From JACVRW01 sp034664005 (GTDB lineage: Bacteria > Actinomycetota > Thermoleophilia > Solirubrobacterales > Thermoleophilaceae), in assembly GCA_034664005.1 (NCBI GenBank), contig JAXDIL010000052.1, forward strand, positions 18,665-82,664: a stretch of 64,000 nt of DNA, in the 5' to 3' direction. Shown one piece after another: positions 17,999 through 26,644 of the stretch. Under the pieces are notes generated by a model. The model did no database searches. It was given only the letters and a program-made list of their open reading frames with translations, and was not told where the DNA came from. Each line of letters starts with the position of its first letter. Position 1 is the first letter of the stretch. The position numbers and the translations under genes are program-made.

Positions 17999-19462
17999 CT
18001 ACTCCTGCGGCAACAGGCAGCTGTCTCCGCAGATCTCCTCCATGTCCGACTGCAGGCTGGCCAGTCCGTCCTCCGGACTTGCCTTGCCCTGGCCGACCGC
18101 CTGCTGCATGCGGTTGACCGCGTCGAACAGCTCATAGAGCTTCAGACCCGCGGGCCACGGCGTACCGTGCGCCAGCGACTCCTTGACGGCCGCGTACAGG
18201 TTGGCCCGCGGGCCGTCCGTGACAGCCGGGCTCTCAAGCGTGTCCTTGCGGACAGGCATGAACGCTCCGGACTCCACCCACCGGTCCTGGGTCTCCTTGG
18301 ATGCCATCCACTGGAGGAACAGGTACGTCGCCTCCTTGTTCTTGGACCCAGCACCGATGACGAGCGTCCCCGGCTGCGCGGAGGTGCTCCGCGTCTCCGG
18401 ATCCTCGCCGTTGGGCTGTGCGCCGCCGTACACGAACTTGCCGGCGTACTGAGAGCCGCCCTCCACGTCGATCGGGAAGATGAAGTCGCTCCAGATCCAG
18501 CCCGAGGCTGCTCCGCCCTCACCCATTACGACCGGGATGTCGATCAGCGACATCTCGGCCTGTCCCGCGGGGCCGTACTTCCACATCTCGGCCCACAGCT
18601 TCATCGCCTCGACGTTGCCGGGGCTCGTGGCGGCGGGCTTTCCGTCCTCGTCCCAGAGGCCGCCGCCGAACTGACGCAGGTAGATCGGGTCGAGCGTCTC
18701 CGTCGCGGCGCTCAGCTGCGAGCCCTCCATGACGAAGCCGGGGAAGTCCCGCTCCACGGTCTTGCCGGCGAGCTTCTCGCCCTTCGAACGCGTGAAGAAC
18801 TTCGCGAAGTCCCGCACTTCCTGCAGCGTCTTCGGAACCTCGAGGTCGCGGCCGAACTCCTTCTTGAACGCGGCCTGCTCGCCCGGGTCGTCCATCAGGT
18901 CCTGGCGGCCCCACCAGACGACGTTGTAGTTCCAGTTCGGGAAGCCGAGCCTGTTGTCGCCGAACTTCGTCGCGTTGTCGGTCAGAGGCTGGATGAAGTC
19001 CTCGAACTTGACGTCCGGGTCGCGCAGCGCCTCGTTGTCGTAGTAGTCGTCGATGAACTGGACGGCATCAGCGGCCAGGACCCGGCCCTTCTGAGCGACG
19101 TGGATCATCACCGCGTCGTAGGCCCCGCGGCCCGAGATCAGGTCGGCCTCGCCCTTGCGAATCACGTCAGGGTGCGGCTCCAGCTCGAAGCTGACCTTGA
19201 TCCCCGTTTCCTTCTCAAAGTCGGGGATGAGCTCCTTCATCGCCGGCTGAAGGCCGGTGACCTCGTCCAGCACGCGGATCTCGGTGCCCTTGTACGGCGC
19301 CGCCGCCGACTTCAGCGTCCAGTTGCTCGCGTTGACCTTGCTGTCGCCGGTGTTACCACCGGAATCTCCATCATCTCCGCCACAGGCCGCGAGCAGAAGC
19401 GAAATGCAAATCGCCAAGCCGCAGATCAGCCACGAGCGCCGGACCCTAGGTACCGCGTACAT
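17999..19462 (-). CDS. ABC transporter extracellular solute-binding lipoprotein (family 1-like)
   Basis: 487 residues. The N-terminus is a lipoprotein signal peptide: RRSWLICGLAICISLLLAACG, with the lipid-modified cysteine expected at residue 27, followed by a Gly/Asp/Ser-rich linker. The mature part has the family 1 pattern (GTEIRVLDEVTGLQPAMKEL, FEKETGIKVSFELEPHPDVI) and a C-terminal hinge with PAVTDGPRANLYAAVKESLA. It captures the substrate outside the membrane and delivers it to the two downstream permeases. It sits between the ATPase and permease genes of operon I. The ligand cannot be read from sequence. Confidence 0.87.
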   Translation of the reverse strand: MYAVPRVRRSWLICGLAICISLLLAACGGDDGDSGGNTGDSKVNASNWTLKSAAAPYKGTEIRVLDEVTGLQPAMKELIPDFEKETGIKVSFELEPHPDVIRKGEADLISGRGAYDAVMIHVAQKGRVLAADAVQFIDDYYDNEALRDPDVKFEDFIQPLTDNATKFGDNRLGFPNWNYNVVWWGRQDLMDDPGEQAAFKKEFGRDLEVPKTLQEVRDFAKFFTRSKGEKLAGKTVERDFPGFVMEGSQLSAATETLDPIYLRQFGGGLWDEDGKPAATSPGNVEAMKLWAEMWKYGPAGQAEMSLIDIPVVMGEGGAASGWIWSDFIFPIDVEGGSQYAGKFVYGGAQPNGEDPETRSTSAQPGTLVIGAGSKNKEATYLFLQWMASKETQDRWVESGAFMPVRKDTLESPAVTDGPRANLYAAVKESLAHGTPWPAGLKLYELFDAVNRMQQAVGQGKASPEDGLASLQSDMEEICGDSCLLPQE

Positions 19463-19488
19463 CGTCGACCTCCTCGTTGTTTGCCAAC

Positions 19489-20613
19489 TCAGCCGGCCTC
19501 ATTCGAACCCCCATGGACCCGGCCGGTACTGCGCCTTCCGCCCTCCGGTGAGAACACGTGCACAGGCGCGTGCTCCCAGTCGATGTAGACGCGCTGCCCC
19601 ACCTGCGGCAGCTCTCCCTTTTCGGCGACGACCTTCGTCGACTGATCCGCCCCTACGCGTACGATCACGACGCTCTGCCGGCTACCTGACTCGGTGCCGA
19701 TCACCTCGGCGGCGATGGCCGTCGGCCCCGGTTCGCTGCGCAAGCGCAGGGCCGCTGGCCGGATGCCGACCTTGGCGGGGCCGGCGGGTAGTCGGCCGCT
19801 CCCGTTGGAGACGAACAGGGGCTGGTGCTCAGCGCCGTCGAGGACCAGGCCGCCGCCCTCTTCGGTCCGTGCGTCGAGAATGTTCATGCCGAGGTCTCCG
19901 AGGAGGCGCGCGACCCCGATGGTCGCCGGCGAGCCGTAGATCTCGCGCGGCGTGCCGAGCTGCACGATCTTCCTGTCGACCAGCACGGCGATGCGGTCGG
20001 CGATCGCCATCGACTCCACGCCGTCCGGCGTGACCCAGATCGTCGGCACCTCGCGGGCTGAGAGGAGCCTGCGCAGCTCGCCGCGCAGCCAGTGGCGCAG
20101 CTTGGCGTCCAGGTGCGCGATCGGCTCATCCATGAGATATGCGGCGGGGTCGCGGACCAGCGCACGACAGAGAGCCACGCGCTGGCGCTGCCCCCCCGAG
20201 AGCTCGAGCGGCCGGCGCTCGAGCAGGTCGTCGATCTGGCAGATTTGGGCGATCTCGAGGACGCGCCGATCGACCTCCGCGTCCGAATAGCGCGCGCGTA
20301 CAGCCGGAGCGCGCAGCGGGAACGCGATGTTCTCGCGCACCGACAGCAGCGGATAGAGGACGTAGGACTCGAACACCATCGCCGTCTGGCGCTTCCACGC
20401 GCGCCGCCGCGCGACGTCCTGGCCACCAATCAGGACAGTGCCGCTGGTGGGCCGCTCGATGCCCGCGGCAATCTTCAAGATCGTGGACTTCCCAGCGCCG
20501 GAGGAGCCGACGAGGGCGACGATCTCGCCAGGCGCGACATCGAACGAGACGTCCTCCAGCACCGTTTGCTTACCGAAGCGCTTGCTGATGTCCATCAGCG
20601 CGAGCGCGCTCAT
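19489..20613 (-). CDS. ABC transporter ATP-binding protein with TOBE domain, degenerate switch residues
   Basis: 374-residue ATPase. Walker A LVGSSGAGKSTILK, signature LSGGQRQRVALCRAL and Walker B AAYLMDEPIAHLDAK are intact, and a C-terminal MalK-like regulatory (TOBE/OB) region follows. Two switch positions are unusual. The Q-loop glutamine is Glu (MVFESYVLYP, residue 82), and the H-loop histidine is Pro (TIWVTPDGVE, residue 196, instead of VTHD). This predicts a weak or inactive catalytic site that works only paired with the other ATPase of the operon. ATG 20613 overlaps that gene's stop. Such two-ATPase transporters are known, for example the GlpS/GlpT pair of rhizobial glycerol importers. 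Confidence 0.87.
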   Translation of the reverse strand: MSALALMDISKRFGKQTVLEDVSFDVAPGEIVALVGSSGAGKSTILKIAAGIERPTSGTVLIGGQDVARRRAWKRQTAMVFESYVLYPLLSVRENIAFPLRAPAVRARYSDAEVDRRVLEIAQICQIDDLLERRPLELSGGQRQRVALCRALVRDPAAYLMDEPIAHLDAKLRHWLRGELRRLLSAREVPTIWVTPDGVESMAIADRIAVLVDRKIVQLGTPREIYGSPATIGVARLLGDLGMNILDARTEEGGGLVLDGAEHQPLFVSNGSGRLPAGPAKVGIRPAALRLRSEPGPTAIAAEVIGTESGSRQSVVIVRVGADQSTKVVAEKGELPQVGQRVYIDWEHAPVHVFSPEGGRRSTGRVHGGSNEAG

Positions 20614-21776
20614 TCGCTCGCCACGCTGTTCTCGAGGAGCGGCCCGACGGCGTCGTCCGCCAAGACGTTGCGCTCGGTGGACGGGTCGAAGAACGTGAGC
20701 TGCTCTGGGTCGACCGTGAACTTCACCGGCTGACCGATCGCGTAGTCGTCGTCGGGCTCGGCAAGCAGTGTCAGCCAGTGGTCGTCTCTGCCGCGGTGGC
20801 TGAGCATTACGGCCTGGAACGAGCCGAACCACTCAGCGAAGAACACCGAGCCGGCGCCCGAGGCCGGCGCGTCGGCGCGCGCCACCGAGATGTGCTCAGG
20901 GCGGATACCCACGATGACCGCTGGCTCGCGCTCGTCGTTGCCGAGCACGCCGGCGTCCGTCAACCGCTTCACCGTCCGCGCCGGAAGCTCGACTTCGAGG
21001 CTCTCCGAGACGAACCTGACGGCGCCGCCCTCGCCGGCGATCTGTCCGGGCACGAAGTTCATCGGCGGCTCTCCGATAAACCCGGCGACGAACATGTCCG
21101 CGGGCTCGTCGTAGACCGCGTGCGGCGTGTCGCACTGCCGCAGCTCGCCGAGGTGCATGACGGCGATTCGGTCACCCATCGCCATCGCCTCCGCCTGGTC
21201 GTGGGTCACCAGCACTCCGGTGAGCCCGAGCTGCTGCTGCAGCACGCGGATCTCTGACCGCAGGCGGCCCTTGAGGCTCACGTCCAGGTGCGACAGCGGC
21301 TCGTCCATGATCAGAACGGTGGGCTCGCGCACGAGCGCGCGCGCAATCGACACGCGCTGCTGCTGGCCGCCGCTCAGGTCCTGGACACGGGCGTGACGCA
21401 CGTCGGTCAGCTCCATCCGCTCGAGGATCGACTCGACCCGCTCGCGGAGCTCGGGCCTGCGAACGCTGCGCACGCGCAACGGGAACGCGACGTTCTCGAA
21501 CACGTTCATGCGCGGGTAGAGCGCGTAGTCCTCGAAGACCATCGCGATGTTGCGCTGCTCTGACGGCAGGTCGTTGACGCGCCTCTCCGAAAGCAGCAGG
21601 TCACCGTCGCTGATGTCCTCGAGGCCGGCGATCATCTTGCAGGTAGAGGTCTTTCCGCACCCGGACGGGCCGATCAGGGCAAGCAGCTCGCCGGCCTCGA
21701 CGTCGATGGAGACGTCGCGCACGGCCTCGACGTCGCCGTAGCGCTTCCAGATGCTCTGGAGACTGAGCGCCGTCAT
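20610..21776 (-). CDS. ABC transporter ATP-binding protein with TOBE domain
   Basis: 388-residue ATPase, partner of the degenerate one just downstream. Walker A ALIGPSGCGKTSTCKM, signature LSGGQQQRVSIARAL, Walker B VLIMDEPLSHLDVS and an intact H-loop LVTHDQAEAM make it the likely catalytically competent subunit. Its Q-loop position is Glu rather than Gln (MVFEDYALYPRM, residue 82), as in its partner. The C-terminal half is a TOBE/OB regulatory domain (VIVGIRPEHISVARAD). It overlaps the ammonia-lyase gene upstream by 4 bases. Confidence 0.9.
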   Translation of the reverse strand: MTALSLQSIWKRYGDVEAVRDVSIDVEAGELLALIGPSGCGKTSTCKMIAGLEDISDGDLLLSERRVNDLPSEQRNIAMVFEDYALYPRMNVFENVAFPLRVRSVRRPELRERVESILERMELTDVRHARVQDLSGGQQQRVSIARALVREPTVLIMDEPLSHLDVSLKGRLRSEIRVLQQQLGLTGVLVTHDQAEAMAMGDRIAVMHLGELRQCDTPHAVYDEPADMFVAGFIGEPPMNFVPGQIAGEGGAVRFVSESLEVELPARTVKRLTDAGVLGNDEREPAVIVGIRPEHISVARADAPASGAGSVFFAEWFGSFQAVMLSHRGRDDHWLTLLAEPDDDYAIGQPVKFTVDPEQLTFFDPSTERNVLADDAVGPLLENSVASE

Positions 21777-22945
21777 GTGGATGGCTGTCCGGTCAGGCGT
21801 GCGTAGTTCTCGGGGTCGGTTGCGCCCTCGGTGCAGATCAGGAGGAGGCGCGTCTCTGCTCCGAGGACCCGGCTACCGCTCGGCACGCCGTCGTCGGCCA
21901 GCCGCAACATTCCGGCGAGGCCGGCCGCGCCCGTCTCGCCGGCCACGATGCCCTCGGCCGCCAGCAGCGTCATCGCCTCCGGCAGGCGTGCGTCGTCGAC
22001 GGACATGTAGGCGTCGATCCCGCGCGATACGAGCGGCCACGCCACGAGGGACGCCGTCTCGCAGTTGAGGCCGGCCATCATCGACGCCTGCGCGTCGCCC
22101 TCGAGCGCGACGATACGGCCCTGCTCGACGGAGTGAAGCACGCACGCCGCCGTGGTGGGCTCGACGCCCACGAGCCGAGGCCGCGCGCCTGCGGCGCCCC
22201 AGAAGTGCGCGACCGCGGCGGCCGCCAGCGCGCCGACGCCGATCTGCACGGCGACCAGGTCGGGGCGCTCGGCGCCTCTCTGCGCCAGGGCATCCTCGAC
22301 CTCCAGGAAGATCGTGCTGTACCCCTCGATCACCCAGCGCGGCACGTCCTCGTAGCCCGGCCACGATGTGTCTGAGATCACCAGACAGCGCTCGCCGGCG
22401 ATCTCCGACGAGCGGCGGACCGCGTCGTCGTAGCCACCGTCGACAACCGTCACGTCGGCGCCCTCACCCGCGATCGCATCGATGCGGGCCTGTGCCATCT
22501 GCGACGGCACGTAGATGTGGGCGTCGAAGCCGAGCAGCGTCGCCATCCGGGCGACGGCGCGTCCGTGGTTCCCGTCGGTGGCCGCGCTGAGTGCAAACGG
22601 CTGGAGCGCGCGCGCCGCCTCCGCCAGATCGTCGAAGCTCCGCACGTCCTCGAGCGAGGCGCCGAGCCGGTCCACGATCGCGCGGTGAACCGCCCACGAA
22701 GCGCCGAGGATCTTGAACGAGGGCAGTCCGAAGCGCTCCGATTCGTCCTTGACCAGCACCTCCGCAATCCCCAGCCGGCTGGCGATCCCCGGCGCGCTGC
22801 GGAGCAGCGTCGGGGCGTAGCCCGGCATGGTCGAGTGGAACGGGAGCGGCGCGCCGGTCGGTGCCCCCGGCGCGAGGGCGTCCGGCGCGCGCTCGCGCAC
22901 GAGCACCCGCTCCGTGGCGCCCGGCATGTAGGCGGCGCCGGTCAT
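21773..22945 (-). CDS. dpaL: diaminopropionate ammonia-lyase-like PLP enzyme
   Basis: 390-residue fold-type II PLP enzyme. The PLP lysine lies in GLPSFKILGASWAVH and the phosphate/substrate region in SAATDGNHGRAVARM. The family pattern continues with VISDTSWPGYEDVPRWVIEG, MAGLNCETASLVAWPLV and GETGAAGLAG. This pattern is that of 2,3-diaminopropionate ammonia-lyase (YgeX/DpaL), which forms pyruvate and ammonia; other threonine-dehydratase-like enzymes are less good matches. In E. coli dpaL lies in the yge/xdh purine-catabolism cluster beside xdh, a hydantoinase and an M20 hydrolase, all of which have counterparts here. It overlaps neighbours on both sides by 4 bases. Confidence 0.75.
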   Translation of the reverse strand: MTGAAYMPGATERVLVRERAPDALAPGAPTGAPLPFHSTMPGYAPTLLRSAPGIASRLGIAEVLVKDESERFGLPSFKILGASWAVHRAIVDRLGASLEDVRSFDDLAEAARALQPFALSAATDGNHGRAVARMATLLGFDAHIYVPSQMAQARIDAIAGEGADVTVVDGGYDDAVRRSSEIAGERCLVISDTSWPGYEDVPRWVIEGYSTIFLEVEDALAQRGAERPDLVAVQIGVGALAAAAVAHFWGAAGARPRLVGVEPTTAACVLHSVEQGRIVALEGDAQASMMAGLNCETASLVAWPLVSRGIDAYMSVDDARLPEAMTLLAAEGIVAGETGAAGLAGMLRLADDGVPSGSRVLGAETRLLLICTEGATDPENYARLTGQPST

Positions 22946-25260
22946 GCCGCGGCCGTCTCCGGATCGGCGTCAGCGTCCGCCCGAAGGGAGGCGAGCACTC
23001 GCTCGGGAGTCATCGGCAGCTTCGTCAGCCACACGCCCGTGGCGTCGTGGATGGCCGCGGCGAGCGCGGGCGCGACCGGGCCGATCGGCGGCTCGCCGAT
23101 CCCACGCGCCCCCAGCGGACCCTTGCCCGGGTGACGCTCGAGGACCACGGGCACGATGTCCGGGAGGTCCACCGACGTCGGGACCAGGTAATCGGCGAAC
23201 AGGAGCGACGTGCAGACCCCGTCCTCGATGTCGATCTGCTCGCTCAGGGCGTAGCCGACCCCCTGGGCCACGGCGCCCTGGATCTGCCCCTGCACGCGCT
23301 GCGGATTGATGGCACGACCGACGTCGTGGCAGGCGGCGTAGCCGAGGATGCTCACCTCGCCCGTCTCCTCGTCGACGCCGACGTCGACCGCGTGTGCGCC
23401 GTAGGTGTAGTCCGGGAACGAGCGGCCGCGCCCGGTCCGGGGGTCGAACTCTCCGACCTCGGCCTCGAACGTGCTGTGGCAGTAGGGCATGACTCCCTCC
23501 GCCTCGGCCGCGCGGGCGAGCTCGGCGAGGGTGAGCTTGCGTTCCTTCTCCTCGCGGGCGCACACGATGTCGTCGGCCCAGTCGAGCGATTCGGGCGCGG
23601 CGCCGAGCATGTCGGCGGCGACGGGCGTGAGCTTCTCGCGGAGCTCGCGGGCGACCTTCAGCGCCGCGTTCCCCGACATGTAGAGCTGGCGCGTCGCGAA
23701 GGTGCCGCCGACGAGCGGGTTCAGGGCGCTGTCGCCGATGTGCACGCTGCTGCGGTCGATGCTCACGCCGAGGATCTCGCAGGCGATCTGCGCGAGCGAG
23801 GCCGCCTGCCCGCCGCCGAGGTCCGTGACGCCGGCGCGGATGACGAGCGTGCCGTCCTGTTCGAGCCCGATCCAGCACGAGGCGCGGTCGGCGAAGTAAA
23901 CAGCCCTGCCGTAGGGCGCCATGTTGCAGGCGATGCCGCGGCCGACCCGCATGCCGTCGCGGGCCGCGGGCGGGTCGCCCAGCGCGCCGAGCGCCTCGGT
24001 CAGGCACTCGTCGAGCGCGACGTCGGTGTCGAGCGGCTCGCCGGTCACGCGCCGGTCGCCGCGCTTGACGAAGTTCCGGCGGCGGACCGTCACGGGATCC
24101 AGTCCGAGTGCCTCGGCGATCCGGTCCATCTGCTGCTCGTAGCCGAACACGACCTGCATCGCGCCGAAGCCGCGAAAGGCACTGGTCGGGACCGTGTGCG
24201 TGAACGCGGCGACGCTCTCGACGCGAACGTCGTCGACGCCGTACGGCCCTGGTGCGGTAACCGCGGCGGCGAACAGAACGCGCGCGCTGAGCAGCGGATA
24301 CGCGCCGGCGTTACCCACGATGCGTACGTCCTGAGCGACGATACGCCCGTCGCTGGCCGCGCCGGTGCGGTAGCGCATGATGAACGGATGGCGCTTCTGC
24401 CGCGCGGTGAGCGACTCCTGCCGCGACCAGACCATCCGCACCGGGCGCCGCGTCTTGGCCACCAGCAGCGCCAGGTGCGGCTCGACAGTCATGTCCTCCT
24501 TGCCGCCGAAGCCGCCGCCGAGGTAGGCGGCGATCACGCGCACCTTGCTGTGCGGCAGCCGGAGGATCGCGGCGATCTGGCGCGCGTGCTCGATCACCTG
24601 CGTCGAGACGCGCAACGTGACGACGCCGTCGCCATCGATCCAGCCGATCCCCGACTCCGGTTCGAGGTAAGCGTGGTCGACGTGCTGCGTGCGGTACTCG
24701 CCCTCGACGACCACGTCGGCGCTCGCGAGCGCGGCATCGACGTCGCCGCGCTCCATCCGCCAGGTCACGCAGGTGTTGCCCTGGGGGTGCACGAGCGGCG
24801 CGCCGGGCTCGAGCGCCGCTTCCGGGTCGTAGACCCCGGGCTCGCGCTCGATCTCGACCTCGACGAGCTCGGCGGCCTTCGCCGCGGCCCACGGCGTCTC
24901 GGCCGCCACGAGCGCGATCGGCTCGCCGTCGTACCTGACCGTCTCGGCGGCGAGGACCGGCATCACGATCGGGTCGAGCCCCAGCCCGCTCGCCTCCTCG
25001 GCGATCACGTTGTGCGGCACGTCGGCCGCAGTGATGACGGTGTGAACACCCGGAACCGAGCGCGCCGCGCCGGTGTCAAGCCGCGTGATGCGCCCGCACG
25101 GCGCTGACGCGCGGATGACGACTCCGTGGAGCATGCCAGGCATCGCCCAGTCGTCCGCGTAGGCGAGCTCGCCCGCGACCTTCTGGACGAAGTCCTGGTG
25201 GACGGGGCTGCGGTCACGCGCCTGCGCGGCGACCGGGGGTGGCGCCAGCTCAACCGACAT
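22942..25260 (-). CDS. xanthine-dehydrogenase-type molybdenum hydroxylase large subunit, set C
   Basis: 772 residues. It resembles the XDH/XdhA branch more than the CoxL branch. It has the cofactor segment YLGGGFGGKEDMTVEPHLA, the substrate-binding loop PTSAFRGFGAMQVVFGYE (the Arg and Phe positions of xanthine dehydrogenase) and the C-terminal GARGIGEPPIGPVAPAL with the catalytic Glu. The AFRGFG and GEPP motifs favour N-heterocycle or purine hydroxylation. ATG 25260 overlaps the 2Fe-2S gene by 11 bases. It is followed by the dpaL-like gene with a 4-base overlap. Confidence 0.9.
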   Translation of the reverse strand: MSVELAPPPVAAQARDRSPVHQDFVQKVAGELAYADDWAMPGMLHGVVIRASAPCGRITRLDTGAARSVPGVHTVITAADVPHNVIAEEASGLGLDPIVMPVLAAETVRYDGEPIALVAAETPWAAAKAAELVEVEIEREPGVYDPEAALEPGAPLVHPQGNTCVTWRMERGDVDAALASADVVVEGEYRTQHVDHAYLEPESGIGWIDGDGVVTLRVSTQVIEHARQIAAILRLPHSKVRVIAAYLGGGFGGKEDMTVEPHLALLVAKTRRPVRMVWSRQESLTARQKRHPFIMRYRTGAASDGRIVAQDVRIVGNAGAYPLLSARVLFAAAVTAPGPYGVDDVRVESVAAFTHTVPTSAFRGFGAMQVVFGYEQQMDRIAEALGLDPVTVRRRNFVKRGDRRVTGEPLDTDVALDECLTEALGALGDPPAARDGMRVGRGIACNMAPYGRAVYFADRASCWIGLEQDGTLVIRAGVTDLGGGQAASLAQIACEILGVSIDRSSVHIGDSALNPLVGGTFATRQLYMSGNAALKVARELREKLTPVAADMLGAAPESLDWADDIVCAREEKERKLTLAELARAAEAEGVMPYCHSTFEAEVGEFDPRTGRGRSFPDYTYGAHAVDVGVDEETGEVSILGYAACHDVGRAINPQRVQGQIQGAVAQGVGYALSEQIDIEDGVCTSLLFADYLVPTSVDLPDIVPVVLERHPGKGPLGARGIGEPPIGPVAPALAAAIHDATGVWLTKLPMTPERVLASLRADADADPETAAA

Positions 25261-25756
25261 CGGAGACCTCGTCCGGAACGCCCTCGAGCTCGCGCGCGTA
25301 GCCCTCGACCGCGTCGACGATCTTCGTGTAGCCGGTGCAGCGGCAGATGTTGCCGGAGAGGGCCTCGCGGATCTGGTCGCGGTCGGCACCGGGGTTCTGC
25401 GCGACGAACCATTCGGCCGTGAGCACCATTCCGGGCGTGCAAAAGCCGCACTGCGATGCGCCGTGGCTCAGGAACCGGCGCTGCAGGGCGTGCAGGCCGC
25501 CATTGCCGTCGCCGAGTCCGCGCAGCGTGGCGACGCTGCGCCCCTCCGCCTGCACCGCGAAGACGAGGCACGAGTTGACGGGCTCGCCGTCGAGCAGGAC
25601 GGTGCAGGTGCCGCACACGCCCTCTCCGCAACCCACCTTGACGTCCGTGGCGCCCGCGTGCGCCCGCAGGACGTCCGCCAGCGACTCGTTCACGTCCACG
25701 TGGGTGCTGAGGGGCCGTCCGTTCACGTCGAGCGACAGCGCGACGCCGGTGCTCAT
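25250..25756 (-). CDS. molybdenum hydroxylase 2Fe-2S small subunit, set C
   Basis: 168 residues. The first cluster is VGCGEGVCGTCTVLLDGE with a fourth Cys in VNSCLVFA; the second is QCGFCTPGMVLTAEW and GNICRCTGYTKIVDA. It transfers electrons between the molybdenum subunit and the FAD subunit. It overlaps the FAD gene by 4 bases upstream and the large-subunit gene by 11 downstream. Confidence 0.94.
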   Translation of the reverse strand: MSTGVALSLDVNGRPLSTHVDVNESLADVLRAHAGATDVKVGCGEGVCGTCTVLLDGEPVNSCLVFAVQAEGRSVATLRGLGDGNGGLHALQRRFLSHGASQCGFCTPGMVLTAEWFVAQNPGADRDQIREALSGNICRCTGYTKIVDAVEGYARELEGVPDEVSDVG

Positions 25757-26640
25757 CGTCCCGCCTCCTCGGGATCCCCCGACGCTGCCCGTGCGGCCGC
25801 CATGAGCGTCGCGCGCTTGACCATGACCGCGACCACCTGGCGCCGGTAGTCGGCGGAGGCGTGCGCGCCCGGACCGATGTCGAGTGCCTCGGCGACCGCT
25901 GTGCCGGCCGCTGCGGCGGTTTCCTCGGTCAACTCGGCGCCCACCAGCCCGGCGCTCTCCGATACGTCGAGCGGACGGTCGGCGGTGGCGCCCACCACGA
26001 CGCGGGCGTCGCTGCAGGAGCCATCCGCGTCAAGCGTCACGCGGACCGCCGCCTCCGCGGTGGCGAAGTCGCCGGCCCGCCGTGCGATCTCCGCGAACCC
26101 GCTGCCGCAGCGCGGGCCGTCGATCGGGAAGCGGACGCCGGTCACGACCTCACCGGGCTGGAGCTCGGTGGTGAAGTGAGTGACGAAGAACTCGCGGGCC
26201 GGCAGCTCGCGCTCGCCCTCAGGTCCAAGCAGGGTGAGAGTCGCGTCGAGCGCCACGGCTGCGCACGGCAGTTCGGCGGTCGGCTCGGCGTGCGCCAAGC
26301 TGCCGCCGATCGTGCCGCGATGCCGAACGCGGATGTTGCCGATCTGCCTTGCCGCGTCCGCGAGCGCGGGGCAGGCGCCCCGCACCTCGGAGGAGTGCTC
26401 GAGATCCGCATGGCGCACGAGCCCGGATATGAACAGCGACCCGTCAGCCTGCTCGATCGTGCGCGGACCCGCGTCCTGCACGTCAACGAGCACCGACGGC
26501 TCCGCGAGCCGCAGCATCATCATCGGCACGAGGCTCTGCCCGCCGGCGATGACGCGAGCGTCGTCGCCACCCTCGACGAGTGCCGAAACCGCGTCCGACC
26601 AGGACGACGCGCGCACGTATTCGAACGGGGCGGCGTGCAC
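25753..26640 (-). CDS. molybdenum hydroxylase FAD-binding medium subunit, set C
   Basis: 295 residues of the CoxM/XdhB type. FAD motifs are RVIAGGQSLVPMMMLRLAEP and QIGNIRVRHRGTIGGSLAHA, followed by a C-terminal domain ending SADYRRQVVAVMVKRATLM. It begins 4 bases after the stop of the maleate-isomerase-like gene and overlaps the small subunit by 4 bases. The gene order FAD, FeS, Mo is the same as in sets A and B. Confidence 0.93.
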   Translation of the reverse strand: MHAAPFEYVRASSWSDAVSALVEGGDDARVIAGGQSLVPMMMLRLAEPSVLVDVQDAGPRTIEQADGSLFISGLVRHADLEHSSEVRGACPALADAARQIGNIRVRHRGTIGGSLAHAEPTAELPCAAVALDATLTLLGPEGERELPAREFFVTHFTTELQPGEVVTGVRFPIDGPRCGSGFAEIARRAGDFATAEAAVRVTLDADGSCSDARVVVGATADRPLDVSESAGLVGAELTEETAAAAGTAVAEALDIGPGAHASADYRRQVVAVMVKRATLMAAARAASGDPEEAGR

Positions 26641-26644
26641 CCGG

